Of a stretch of DNA of 64,000 bases, positions 35,790 to 47,407 are shown piece by piece (the stretch's first letter is position 1; each line of letters opens with the position of its first letter). A model generated the notes under the pieces. The model made no database searches, was not told the origin of the DNA, and saw only the letters and a list, made by a program, of their open reading frames with translations. The stretch comes from Atherix ibis. Lineage: Eukaryota; Arthropoda; Insecta; Diptera; Athericidae. The stretch is taken from NCBI GenBank assembly GCA_958298945.1, contig OY282607.1, positions 91,953,270 to 92,017,269 on the forward strand, in the 5' to 3' direction. The translations under genes were made by a program, and so were the position numbers.

Positions 35790-37083
35790 CGTGGGCTACT
35801 ATATATATTTCTGGCCTAATAATGAAAATGCGAATATTTATCAACGAAAAAGGTTTTATTGTTTTTCAAAATATTCTCCATCAAGATTTATACACTTTTG
35901 CATGCGCTCAAACCAATTTTCGAAGCACTTTTTCCACTCCGATTGAGACACCTCCAAAACATGGTTTTTGAATGCTTCAACAGCATCTTCTGGCGACGAA
36001 AATCGTTGACCACGCATTTTTTTCTTGATGTGTGGGAATAAAAAGAAGTCATTGGGTGCCAAGTCAGGGCTGTACGGAGGATGACCCATCAATTCGACGT
36101 TTTGTCCGGTCAAAAAGGCGCTGGTTTGAGCCGATGTGTGAGAGCTCGCATTGTCATGGTGCACAATGATTCGACTTCTCTTGTTCGTTTTTCGAATTTC
36201 TCCGAAGACTTCAGGCAAACAAATGGTGGTGTACCACTCAGAATTGACCGTCCTACGTTGCACAAGCGGAACAGTCGCCACATGACCAGTTTTGCCAAAG
36301 AAACAAGCGACCATTTGCTTCGAAGTGCTTCTTCCACGAACAACTTTCGTTGGATTTGACTCGTCTTGGAAGACCCACACGGTCGATTGCTGTTTTGTTT
36401 CGGGCTCATACGCATAGATCCATGATTCGTCACCTGTGACGATCTTATAAACGTCTTTTGAAGCACCGCGATCGTATTTTTTCAGCATTTCTTTACACCA
36501 ATCCACACGAGCCTTTTTTTGAGCGATTGTCAAATTGTGCGGGATCCAACGAGAACAAACCTTTTTTACGGCCAGGTGTTCATGCAATATCGAATGTATG
36601 CTGGTGGGAGAAATGCCTAGGCATGCCTCTATCTCACGGTATGTCACATGACGGTCTTGCATTATCAGTTCACGTACGGCATCGATGTTTTCTGGAACAA
36701 CGGCTGTTTTTGGACGACCTTCACGGAATTCGTCTTTGAGCGAGCGTCGGCCACGATTGAATTCGTTGTACCAGTTTTTCACAGTGCTATAGGATGGTGC
36801 TTCATAGCCATACAAAGATTTAAGTTCATCGATGCACTCTTGTCGTGATAATCCACGTCGAAAGTTGTGAAAAATGATCGCACGAAAATGTTCACGAGTT
36901 AATTCCATTTTTTTGCCAAATTGATTTTTTCAAGTCACTGTAAACAACACAAATGATAGTCGTACGTCAAAACGTTCTGAGTACGTTTATGCTAAAAAAT
37001 GTCAAACTTTCCAATGGAAATGTCAGATCGCACCTGGCAACACTTAGTGTTGCCTAGGCCAGAAATATATATAGTAGCCTACG
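35790..37083 (-). mobile_element. Mariner E, structurally complete
   Basis: 1,294 bp bounded by TA (35,788-35,789 and 37,084-37,085). The terminal inverted repeats are 29 bp and differ at a single base: the left begins CGTGGGCTACTATATATATT and the right, reverse-complemented, begins CGTAGGCTACTATATATATT. Immediately inside the right TIR lies a 9-bp inverted repeat with one-base spacer, GGCAACACT T AGTGTTGCC (37,036-37,054), which has no counterpart at the left end. It is the only element in the window with complete ends and an undamaged gene. Confidence 0.95.
35856..36908 (-). CDS. Mariner transposase, intact (DD34D)
   Basis: A 350-residue open frame from ATG 36,908 to the stop at 35,856; mariner transposases are normally about 340-350 residues. 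It would cut and rejoin its own ends at TA sites in the nucleus. Visible parts: a first helix-turn-helix (residues about 5-50, with RGLSRQECIDELKSLYG), the GRPK word at 64-67, a second helix-turn-helix (about 85-112, TYREIEACLGISPTSIHSIL), the WIPHNL linker at 121-126, and a catalytic core with Asp160 (TGDESW), Asp252 (VHHDNASSHT) and Asp287 (YSPDLAPNDFFLFP). Thirty-four residues separate the last two. The stop codon overlaps an AATAAA signal. About 175 bp separate the start codon from the right TIR. No missing key residue is visible, so activity is possible but unproven. The subfamily is not certain. Confidence 0.95.
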   Translation of the reverse strand: MELTREHFRAIIFHNFRRGLSRQECIDELKSLYGYEAPSYSTVKNWYNEFNRGRRSLKDEFREGRPKTAVVPENIDAVRELIMQDRHVTYREIEACLGISPTSIHSILHEHLAVKKVCSRWIPHNLTIAQKKARVDWCKEMLKKYDRGASKDVYKIVTGDESWIYAYEPETKQQSTVWVFQDESNPTKVVRGRSTSKQMVACFFGKTGHVATVPLVQRRTVNSEWYTTICLPEVFGEIRKTNKRSRIIVHHDNASSHTSAQTSAFLTGQNVELMGHPPYSPDLAPNDFFLFPHIKKKMRGQRFSSPEDAVEAFKNHVLEVSQSEWKKCFENWFERMQKCINLDGEYFEKQ

Positions 37084-37489
37084 TATTATGTATATTTGCA
37101 TATTCATAAAAAAAATATTCTAAGCTATTTGCTTAAAAAATATTTTGTAAATAATAAATAAGTACGTGGCGGTAGTCTAGATGTCTATAATCGGACTAGT
37201 AGTAGTAGTAGTAGTAGTAGTCTAGAAGTAATTGATAAATAAAATTCAGATTTTCATGTTTGAAATTTGGAGATCAAGTAATAAAAATAAATAAATATAA
37301 AAAAATTGATTGGTAAAACTATAAACGCACACACAACAGTGATATTGATTTTTGTATGAAAAGGAATTTAAAAGTTAATCAAACATAGAAAAAAATATCA
37401 TCTAATTTGAATATCAAAAATAAAATAGATACGAAATAAAAATCGATTTACGATAATATATGCTGAGAAATGTTGTGTGCCGATATTGA
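37084..37489. other. Spacer with AGT microsatellite
   Basis: AGT is repeated eight times at 37,198-37,221; the rest is AT-rich with no feature. Confidence 0.6.
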
Positions 37490-38004
37490 GGTTTATCCAA
37501 TTTAGACTTCGGAAAGTGTAGTTAAATTAAAATACACTTCAGATGAAGATTTTAATGAAATTTTTAATTAATCACATTGCTTCGACCTTGACATAATGTG
37601 TGGAATAAAACATTATTAAAATTATTATTTTATTTAATCATCAGCAAATCTTGAAATTACTCATCCTATAAGATTTTTGCGTAATAAATCAAAAATTTGT
37701 TATATTGTGTGGCTTGTGGTGCCGTTTTATGAAAACCACATATGGTCTAGGTTAAAATGTTCAAGTTTATGCCAGAACTAACGATAATTGTCTTTTCTTT
37801 TTTCATTATCAAAGAAATTTTTGGCCAATGACATATTCAAACCCAAATGCACAGCAGATTGTCACTTTTCGTGTATACAATGGCTATACCACAGTCAATT
37901 GTGGTTTTTCTGAGCGTCATATATAGGGTAATTTTGCTCTTTAATGTATTCATCGAGCTTCTTAAAACCTAAAACGTGGCTACGGCAGAATCACCATTTT
38001 TGTA

Positions 38005-38920
38005 TTGGGTTGTTCGGAAAGTAATTTCGTTTGCTGATGAAGACACAATAAAGGGATTAATTGATGCAAACCGGCGAATAACTACTCGTGAGATCGCTGA
38101 GAGATTAAATTTATCGAATTCGAACGTTCATGATCATTTGAAATGGCTAGGCTTAATCTCGAAGCTCGACATATGGGTTGCTCATCTTCTTACGGAAAAA
38201 AATTTGTGCCGTCCCATTGACGTTTGTGATTTGCTTCTTAAACGCTAAAAAAATGATCCATTTTTGAAGCGTATCAGCACTGGGGACGAGAAATGGATTG
38301 TCTACAACAATGTTAAGCGCAAAAGTTCCTGGAGTAGAAAAAATGAACCGGATCAAAGCTCTTCGAAAGTCAATATTAATAAAAATAAGGTTATACTATC
38401 TGTTGGTGGGTTTTCAAAGAAATCGTTTATTTTGAACTTCTACCGAGCAACACGACCATCAATTCTGAAGTGTACTATCATCAGTTGAAAAAATTGAATG
38501 ATTTACTTGAAGAAAAAAGGCCAGAATTGGTCATTACGAAAAGTATAGTGTTCCAACAGGATAATGCGAAACCACATACAAGTTTGACCACCCGGCAAAA
38601 GCTTTTAGAGCTTGGATGGGATATACTGCCACACCCACCATACTCACCTTCCGATTATCATTTGTTCCGGTCTTTACAAAATTTTTTAGACGGTAAAACG
38701 TTTAATTCAAATGAGGTGGTCAAAAATCACTTGTATCAGTTTTTTGCCAGCAAAGAACAAAAATTTTATGAGCGTAGAATCATGCTAATTCCAGAAAGAT
38801 GGCAAAAGATATTGGATCAGACTGGACAAGTTTTTAATTGAATAAAATATTAATTCACTGTAAGAAAATCGTCTCACATTTTTATTAAAAAAAAAAGAAA
38901 TTACTTTCCGAACAACCCAA
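38005..38920 (+). mobile_element. Mariner C1
   Basis: 916 bp with perfect inverted ends of at least 24 bp (TTGGGTTGTTCGGAAAGTAA at both), inside a TA duplication. It is shorter than a full mariner because the leader and the first DNA-binding domain are missing: the sequence passes from the TIR to the second helix-turn-helix within 60 bp. Confidence 0.92.
38030..38841 (+). pseudogene. Mariner C transposase relic
   Basis: The relic starts in the second helix-turn-helix (DANRRITTREIAERLNLSNS), then shows WVAHLLTEKN, ISTGDEKWIVYNNVKRKSSW with the first catalytic Asp, and IVFQQDNAKPHTS with the second. The third motif reads YSPSDYHLF instead of YSPDLAPSDYHLF: an in-frame loss of four residues that shortens the spacing to the last Asp from 34 to 30. 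Frameshifts lie near 38,250 and 38,420. The C-terminus ends at LPERWQ-like sequence (IPERWQKILDQTGQVFN) with a stop at 38,841. Close to mellifera/cecropia-type mariners by motif; inactive. Confidence 0.88.
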
Positions 38921-38976
38921 TAGAAATATTTTAACATTTTCACATGTTGTTCAGGGGTTGAGCGATTTTTATTGTA

Positions 38977-40248
38977 CGAGGTCTGTTCAAAAAGTATCGC
39001 GAATTTTGAATTTCCGCGGGTTACGTATATTCGATTTTCGTTTTTTTTGTGGCATTATGTTGGTAGTCATGTCTCTCACTTATGCCGAAAAGTTCGGCCA
39101 TTTTGAATGTTCAGTTAATGTTTGACAGCTGCTTTCCTTGCACGTGTTTTGGCTCGTCTTCGATTTTTGCCCATTCCAAAAAATGGATCAAAGAATCTGT
39201 ATCAAATTTTGAATGAAAAACAGAATTAATTGCGCGAACGCATTCCGAATGTTGACTGTATCATATGGTGAAGCTACCTTGGACTGAAGCATCGTTTATC
39301 GGTGGTACAAAATTTTCTCAGAGGGCCGAGAAGATGTGAACGACGAAAAGCCTGACGCCCAAGCACGTCAACAACACACGAAAATATTGATGAAGTGAAG
39401 AAAATAGTATTGGCCAATAGTCGAATCACCGTTAGAGAAGTTGCTGAGGACTTAAACATATCGATTGGCTCGTGCCATTCGATTTTTACCAATGATTTAG
39501 GCGTGAGACAAGTCGCCGCGAAATTCATACCAAAGTTCCTCAATTTCGACCAAAAACAGCATTGCATTAACATTGCTAAGGAGCTGTTTGACTCTGTCCG
39601 CGACGACCCAAATTTGCTCCAAAGGGTCATGACTGGTAACGAATCATGGGTTTATGCTTATGACGTAGAAACCAAAGCTCAATCATCCCAATAAAAGCTG
39701 CCGCACGAGCCAAGACCGAAAAAAGCGCGCCAAGTTCGGTCGAATGTGAAGGTTTTGCTTACAGTTTTCTTCGATTGCAGAGGCGTGGTGCATATTATTG
39801 ACAGGGTAGAACTGTCAATAAGGAATATTACCTGCAAGTTATGTACAAGTTGCGCGAAGCAATCAGTCAGAAACGCCCGGATTTGTGGAAGAACAAAAAT
39901 TGGCTTTCGCATCATGATAACACCCCTGCTCACGCATCGTTGCTTGTACGCGAATTTTTGGTCAAAAATAATGGCCACTAATAAAGTGCAGCCATCGTAT
40001 TCCCCAGATTTGGCCCCCTATGACTTTTTCTTGAAGAGCCCCATGAAAGGACGACGCTACGCTACGATTGAAGAGATAAAGACGGCATCGAAGGAGGAGC
40101 TGAACAAGATCACAAAAAAATGATTTTTTGAAGTGCTTCGAGGATTGGAAAAAACCTTGGTACGAGTGTAATAATATCTGGTGGGGATTACTTTGAAGGG
40201 GACAAAATAAATATTCATGTATAAATAAATAATTTTTGAAAAAACACG
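38977..40248 (+). mobile_element. Family B mariner copy B4, the longest
   Basis: 1.27 kb; the left end CGAGGTCTGTTCAAAAAGTA follows TA. The right end has lost the inner TIR and keeps only the last bases before TA at 40,249, yet the flanking family A sequence joins at exactly the expected TA. It is the only B copy here that still contains the N-terminal half, and it defines where the deletions in B2, B3 and B5 lie (39,170 to about 39,537). Confidence 0.9.
39183..40233 (+). pseudogene. Mariner B transposase relic, near full length
   Basis: From ATG 39,183 the relic reads MDQRICIKF, then a stop, followed by EATLD and YRWY of the first helix-turn-helix. The second helix-turn-helix block is VREVAEDLNISIGSCHSIF (39,430-39,490). 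The catalytic core has MTGNESW at the first motif (Asn for Asp) and HHDNTPAHASLLVREF at the second; the third region reads SYSPDLAPYDFF. Close to the C-terminus a one-base shift at GAGTGTAATAATATC breaks the frame, the same lesion as in B6. Several stops and frameshifts make it inactive. Confidence 0.85.
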
Positions 40249-40291
40249 TAAAATGGCAAATCTTAGCCTCAACAAAATGAATAACCGTTAA

Positions 40292-42688
40292 TTTGAAGTT
40301 GTATTGTTGTAGAGACATTTATGGCAATCTTCCATGACACATTCTAAGAAATGTTAATGGCAAGGCACATTTTAAGGTAGCTTTGAACTCAGTTTTTCGT
40401 GCTTCGCCATGCTGAAAGTGCTGCCATGTGTTCTCAGATGACGTTATTTTAACTGGCAACAAATAAACATAAAGCGTAAAAAATATAACAACCGGACTAA
40501 ACTACATCTTGCCATTGCAGTTTAGTACTAGCTTTAAGAAATGTTTCTGAAACATTTTGCGGAATATTGCAGATACAATTGAATAGAATAAAAAGTTGCA
40601 GAATTTTTGATTATTACTTCGCGTATTTACTTTTATGAAAATGATATTAGCTTCTGGTGATATTTGGCAAATATAAACACCAACAATTTTTTGGGGCTTA
40701 TTTACTCTCATTTTTAACTATGTGAAACGAAAAAAACTATTTAAATAACTACAACAAGTATCTATACAAAATGTTCGTATAATAAGAAAATTGATAAGAT
40801 AATAACTGTGTAATGTGCGCTAGTACACGACAGTAAGGGAGGAGGCATTCTTCCGGCGCCGATAAAAATGATAGTTTCACTGTGAGCATGATTACCGGAA
40901 TATGGTCATCACTCAGACCGAGTTCATTGTTTCTTCAGTTATTTTAGTACCCAAAAAAAAGACGTAATCGTATGGATGTGATATTATGGTAATGGCCAAT
41001 GTCTAATGATTTTTATGACATTATATTCAGTCTTCTACAACGTCTTCAATTCCCAAGAGACAACGAAACATTCACATAGCCATAATTTTGATAACGAACG
41101 GCTCACATGATGAGTAGCAGTGATGATAGAAAAATTCCTATTTTTTTAGGGGGGGGGGGGGGGGGGGGGTTGATCTCCTCCAATAGAAATGGATAGTAAA
41201 CTTTTCTATTTAAAGAGCCTGTCAATATTCAAATAAAAAATAAATTTCTTTTCGAAAATTTAAATTTGAAAAGATGTCTAATAAAATGCTTAGAAATAAA
41301 GGCTCGGAATTAATTAAGAAATTCATTTTTTTTTTGCTTTTTATAATCACATTTTTGCTTTTAAATATAATTTTGGTTAATGTTCTTCTATCACAACTAG
41401 GACTATATTGAAATTAATTTCGAAAAAAATAATTATTTCTTAAACATTATACTAAATTTAGGTGATATATGAAAATTGGAAAAAAATTTCCAACATTTTA
41501 GATTTATTTGACTAATTTTCAAACTCAGATGTTAACATCTTAATTGCCTAAAAATGAATTTTTCCACATAATAGTCATAGGATAGGAAAAGACAAATTTA
41601 TACTCTACGACAGGGAGGGGGGAGGGGGGGAAATACATACTGGCAGAGTAGAAAATGTGAAAATTTTCGATGGAAAGAAACCATTAAATTCATTTAAACT
41701 CATAATAAAAATACATTTTCCATCAGGCTGTATGGTTTTTACGTCAACCTTTTAGGAAAGCATTTGGGACTCTTCATTTTCATTTTTCAGTTCATCCGCT
41801 TATTATATTTACTATCGTACTTGTAAGCTCGTATACACATAAATTCATATTGTATATACTCGCCTAGTCTTGTGTATGTTACCTGTCTATTTAAATAAAA
41901 TACCTACTTTGAACAGTTGTTAAACGAAAAATGATGTAAATGAATTTCATTAAACAAACGAAAAAAAATAATACTAATAATAATAATTAGGACATTTTTT
42001 TTGTTGTTGTAAAAATATCTCACGAATGAAAGATGTTATTCAAAACAGTCATTTTACATCCTCGTACATATTGCAAAATTTTTCACAAGATTTATATCTG
42101 AATAGAAATATATGTACTTGTGTATCTGCTCATAAATACCAACGAATATGTTTAAGTAAAATTATGTTGTAAGATAAATTATGTAATTTATTTTGATTAA
42201 CAGTGTGTATGTTTATTTCTATCCATAATTGTTAACAATGTTTTATATACAATTTTCAATTTGTAAATAATACAATTTAAAATGAGAATTGATAAATTAA
42301 ATTAGTTAGAAAAAAATATGTTTTTTTTTATTTTCAATAGCATTCGTAAAAATTTAAATATTTTGTCAAATAATTTTTTTTTTTTAAATCTAAAAATTTT
42401 TATTTTATTTTTTTGCATTTAAATTTAAAATATTTCATACAAAAATGTTAAAAAGAAAATATTTAAACGTAAATCTGTGGTGTAAAAATTCATATTGTTG
42501 GTCATAAATTTCTTAACCGGGCTCAGAACCATCATGGCAAAATTGATGGAAAAATATAGACAAAATAATTTTTTTATTCAATTTTTTAAAAAATAATTAT
42601 TTTTTTTACTTAATTCAATTAGTTTTGAGCAGCTTCAAATAAAGTTCAGAAAAATTTGTAAGCAGTTTACACTAATGGTCTCTAGAAC
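40292..42688. other. Spacer with long G runs
   Basis: An uninterrupted run of 21 G lies at 41,149-41,169. A second G-rich block (GGGAGGGGGGAGGGGGGG) lies at 41,613-41,630. The patch 40,820-40,960 is GC-richer, without a recognisable frame. Confidence 0.55.
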
Positions 42689-42925
42689 AGGGTTATTAAT
42701 TTCGTGCTTCGGAATGGGTCGTATTCATTATTTTGCAGCTGTCAAACACATATGTCATATTTAAAATTGCAAATATTTCACATTATGGGTCCTATGTGTA
42801 TTACCATCCTTGGAATGTGCAAAGGAATTGTCAGTTAAGTACTGAAACAACAGGCTTTAAGTGCTTATTTGTCGGAGGAAATTTTCTTTTAACATTTAAA
42901 TTTATAATAAGGTCAACAAAAACCC
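42689..42925 (+). mobile_element. Family A fragment, 237 bp
   Basis: The left end AGGGTTATTAATTTCGTGCT continues with GCAGCTGTCAAACACATATG as in other copies. The following 150 bp do not match the transposase part, and the right edge AAAAACCCT may be a second terminus. This is either a heavily deleted copy or a tip joined to other DNA. Confidence 0.55.
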
Positions 42926-43100
42926 TATAAAATACTTTGGGTGGTTCAAAAAAAAACAGCCTTTATTTTTCGACAGCTGTCAAACATATATGTCATCCAA
43001 GTTTTAGTTTAGGATTTAAATTAATTTGGTAATGCATTAAAAAATTGTAAAGAAATTTTCTATAGCAATGATGATTGTTTTTTTGCTCGGTGGATATATT

Positions 43101-44321
43101 CCAGGTGTATATATACTTTTTTTTTATGAGTTTGACATCTATCAACATTAAACAGTGCATATTGTCAGCAATTTCGTACAACGGCATACATTTTTCCTTT
43201 GGTAATCGTGTCTAGTTTTGTGCCAGAAAAAGAGCATATGCGGGAAGCTCTACATTTCTGCTTTAATTTGAAGAAATCGACTACCGAATTGCATCAAATA
43301 CTTATGGAGGGCTACGGTGACAGTTCTTTATCGGAAACATCGTGTCGAGATTGGTTTCGTCGGTTCAAAGGTGACAATTTTGACTTGTGAGACAAGAAGC
43401 GTGCCAAATCGGCCTAGGAAGGTTGGGGACCATCAATTGCAGGCTCTTTTGGACGAAGACGATACCCAATTGCAAAAAATGCTCGCGGAACAATTGGGTA
43501 TTACTCAACCAGCCATTTCCATGCGTCTGCATGCCATGGGGAAGATTGAAAAGATCGAAAATGCGTGCCGCATGAATTGAACGATAGGCAGATGGAGCGA
43601 CGCCAAAACACATGCAAAATCTTGCTAGCCAGACAAAAAAGAAAGTAGTTCCTGTATCGGATTGTGACAGGCGATGAAAAGTGGATATATTTCGAGAATC
43701 CTAAACGCAAGAAATCGTGGGTTAATCCCGGCCAACCATCAACATCTTCCCCAAGACGAAATCGCTTCGGACGGAAGACGATGTTGTGCGTTTGGTGGGA
43801 TCAGAATGTTATCGTCTACTATGAGATGTTGAAACCTGGTGAAACTGTTAAAGCGCACCACTACCACCAAAAACTGATCAAATTGAACCGTGCTCTACGT
43901 GAAAAAAGGACGGATTATCAACAAAGACATGACAAGCTGATTTTCCTCCACGACACACATCATCGCACACGTCGAAAATGGTCCGAAACTACTTGGAGAC
44001 ACTCAACTGGGAGGTGCTACCCCACCCCGCTTATTCATCAGATCTGACCCCTTCCGAATACCACCTGTTTTCGTCGGTGGGCCACGCGCTCGCTGAGCAG
44101 CACTTCGATTCTTACGAAGACGTCCGAAAATGGCTTGATGAGTGGTTTGCCACGAAAGAGAAGGAATTTTTTTGGCGTTGTATCCACAAATTACCGGAGA
44201 GATGGGAAAAATGTGTAGCTAGCGAGGGCAAGTACTTTGAATAAATTTGTTTTTGCTTTCTATGAAAAAGAACATGTGTTTTTGTAACTAAAAAACAGCG
44301 GATTTAAGCTTATACACCTGG
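43101..44321 (+). mobile_element. Mos1-like mariner (mauritiana-type)
   Basis: 1,221 bp. The left end is CCAGGTGTATATATAC and the right, reverse-complemented, is CCAGGTGTATAAGCTTAAAT. TA follows on the right; the left target appears mutated to TT. The ends and protein resemble Mos1. Confidence 0.88.
43208..44244 (+). pseudogene. Mos1-like transposase relic
   Basis: The Mos1-type start appears as GTG (VSSFVPEKEHMREALHFCFN). The first domain ends at RRFKGDNFDL, where a stop (43,388) and a frameshift follow. The second HTH region, LLDEDDTQLQKMLAEQLGIT, is readable. The catalytic core starts at TGDEKWIYFENPKRKKSW and contains TMLCVWWDQN and FLHDTHHRT; the last shows that the second Asp is kept and its Asn is lost. 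A frameshift near 43,975 precedes YSSDLTPSEYHLF, where the third catalytic Asp is replaced by Glu. The C-terminus LPERWEKCVASEGKYFE runs to a stop at 44,244 that overlaps AATAAA. Inactive. Confidence 0.9.
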
Positions 44322-44694
44322 TATGTGGCTCTGAAACCCCCAAAGAATTGTATAGAAGCGTCTGCTGTGCATTTTGGTCTGCACAACGTGTCGTTGGTTC
44401 ATATTTCCTTGAAATTGAAGAAGGAGAGACCGTTACCTTAATTTTTGCGTACTAAGGCTATACAATAACAAGCTTTTTGACAATCACAATCCTCAAATTT
44501 TAGATCATTTAAAAACGAACATCCGTCAATATATAAAGGATATTGTTAATGACGTTATATATTCCTAGCATAATGCATAGTCCATATTATGAAATAAAAA
44601 TTATATATTATGAAATAAAAATTTAATCATAATCTAAATTTTAAGTACATTTTTTATTTGTCTTTACTTTCCAAAACCAAATTTGGATAACCCT

Positions 44695-47407
44695 TTACAA
44701 ATTTTTTTTCGAATCAAATTTAAATATGTAAATAAAACAAAAAACTCCCTTAATTAAAATATAAATAAAAAGCTTCAAAAAATGAGTCAGAAAATATTTT
44801 TAAAGGCTTTTTTCAATTCAAAAAAAAAATATATATAAAATTAATATACTTACTATCTGCTGTCTATCAAATTTCATACTTTTCTAATATTAATTTTTAT
44901 TTAAATAAAAAAAGGAAAAGCAATAAATCAGAGAAGAGGAAACTTCCTCTGTAATTACTTATGCTCGTCGAAAATCTGAAAATCCAGAAATTAAAAAAAG
45001 AACTAATTAGTCGGTATCATTTACATATCTGTCCTCAGAAACATTAATTGATGGTACAATAAATTAATTAGAAATACTAGAAGTGAAAGAGAAATTTAAA
45101 AAACATATTTTGTTCAATCCAAAAGAAGAAAGGGATGGTGCCTTTCCCTTTTTTTAAAAAAACCTAAAAGAAAAATTGATGCTAACTAATCTCATCTAAA
45201 ATGTTCTTATTTTAAAGTGGATAACGTCACATATGGTTCCTGTTTTACCTTACTGCTTATACTTCAACAATATATACCCGATTGCATCCTTTTTGTTCAC
45301 ATTTCTTATAAATATTGCTGTTGTTGCGATAGTGATAAGGAAACAGTCAAAAATATCTTAAATCCCTTATCCTAAAATTGTATATTTATTCCCATCTGTC
45401 TGTTTATTTACCTTCTTTTTTTTAAAAAAAAGTTATTTCAAAATCAATAAAAAAATTGTGAGAGGCGTGTTAATATTTATGCTTGCTTATGTAATTCATA
45501 GTATATGGTTTGGAAAATTATGTCCATATATGCCCTCTTCCTTGAAATATGACATTGCGTGCACCATAGTCAGCAGCCCTATAAGTACACGTATGCTGCC
45601 CTATGTGTGCGATGACAAATGGTAATATAAGAAATAATACAAGGGCATCGATATTTCGGTCCTTTGACCTCATCCTGGTTACGTAGTCGTAAAAGATCAG
45701 AACGCAGTAAATATGAGAGTATGACTACGGGTACAGGGCATAGGGTACGGATATGGGTAGAGTAAATCATTTATCGATTTGAAGATTGCATCTACGAAGT
45801 GAGTATAGAATGGAAAAAACCTGATGTGTCATCTGTAGAGGGTATATGGTTTTATGTATACCCTCAACACCAAATGGTTAAAGACTGTTTGTCTTTAACG
45901 CCCTTTCTTTTTTTTTTGGGCATTACGACATGAATGGAAATAATGGTCATCGATTGAATAAAAACCAGAAATTAAAGCACTCAAAATGAATTCTTTCCTA
46001 TTAATATCTTAGACACTTCCTAGTTATTGGATTATTTTTATTGAATTTTGTGAACATTCAATAGTGACTTTTATGAGAATTTTTTTTTTTTTTTAATGCA
46101 GTTTTTACTATGATAAAGTTTTATTTATTTAAAAAAAAAAAGTAATTTCATATAAATTAACATGGTGAAAGAGGATGTACAAATTACCTTGGAATATATA
46201 TAATGCACATTCGTATTGTTTTATGTAGTATTCCTAAAATACAATTTCCTTTCGAAAGTAATTGGGGCTATTTGGTTAGAGGAACACCGACAGTATTCGA
46301 AAACGAACTGGTCATATAATGTGTGTGTGGGCTGTTAACTGCACTGTTTATACGAGTATATGTGCTTTTATAGCTTCTTTTGACTGCATTACTCTAGCGC
46401 ATTTCTCATAAAATACTATCGTACTTTGTGACCCCAATAAATGTCATTTGTAAATGAATGCAATCCAAGTCTTCCTATACTTTAGAGCGAGCAATTATCA
46501 ACTGAGGAGGTCATTGTTCCTATTTTATGAATTTTAATAATTTTTCTTTTATGATTAAAAATATTTCTTTTAACTAATTTTATATTTATTAACCTTTTTT
46601 TTATTCTTTTTTTAATAATCTGAGAAGGAAATTTCTACTGACAATTCCAAACTTACAGAAATTATCCATTCCACCCACTTCAAGTTGAAATATTAAATGT
46701 AGAAGCAAAACGTATTAGTGATGTAGACAAGTATATAAATTTGTGTCTTTTGAATAATTTTCAAAGTCAAAAGTAGTTGTTTTCGGATCATAATTCTTGA
46801 AGATTTTAAAAGCGAAAGTAGTCAACATTTTACTTTTACGTTAACTCAAAAACTATTGTATTGTACATTTACGAGTACATTACAGTCAGTTTTTAACATG
46901 AAATATATTTTATACAAAACCAACTCCATATAATGTATAAATTTATGTAAGTTTATCTTCGTCTTTTTAGTTTTAGATTTATGATTATGTGAATACGTAC
47001 AAGTATTTATATTATCTAACCTGAATTTTATCGTTTTATATTTGATTTTCGTTCGTTCGAACAAGGATGCGACACCTTCAGACGATTATTTTGCGAACAT
47101 GGAAGTATCAGTATTTTTGAACGTATATATCGTATAAATTGGTTTTAGGTAAATTTATAGCTGCCAGATTAGTTTATAGCATACACGTCTTAATACCATT
47201 TACTACGAGTATGTAAAGACTAGTTACTTTTTTAGTCAATAAATGTTTTGCTCTTGAAAATCGAATTTTCCTACAGTGAAATCGAATTTTCCTGATGTTT
47301 CCATATAAAGCTACTCGTATTAAATCTTCTAAAACGTATGGATTTGTTTTGTTAAAAATAAAATTAGATTTTTGGTAAAATTGGTTGTTTTTTTTTAACG
47401 TTAATAC
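44695..47407. other. AT-rich spacer with clustered TACGAGTA words
   Basis: Four copies of the octamer lie within 1 kb (46,351; 46,870; 47,214; 47,312). The patch 45,540-45,780 is GC-richer; its 63-codon minus-strand frame shows no motif. No gene was recognised. Confidence 0.5.

Larger units (their letters stand above)
37490..40291 (-). mobile_element. Family A copy interrupted by mariners C1 and B4
   Basis: The left end is TTTATCCAATTTAGACTTCG. Family A sequence runs to AATCACCATTTTTGTA (38,004), where mariner C1 enters, and resumes at 38,921 (TAGAAATATTTTAACATTTT). It is broken again at 38,976 by mariner B4 and resumes at 40,249 (TAAAATGGCAAATC), ending with AAAATGAATAACCG near 40,290. Its own remaining length is only about 620 bp. 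Confidence 0.8.
42936..44694 (+). mobile_element. Family A copy interrupted by a Mos1-like mariner
   Basis: The left part has GACAGCTGTCAAACATATAT and ends at TGCTCGGTGGATATA (43,098). After the mariner it resumes with TATGTGGCTCTGAAACCCCC at 44,322, the normal continuation, and ends at ACCAAATTTGGATAACCCT. A 20-bp word (TATTATGAAATAAAAATTAT) is repeated near 44,595 and 44,615. Confidence 0.82.

Noticed and set aside
36081..36848. Plus-strand frames of 66-93 codons across the intact mariner
   Set aside because: They are antisense shadows of the 350-codon transposase.
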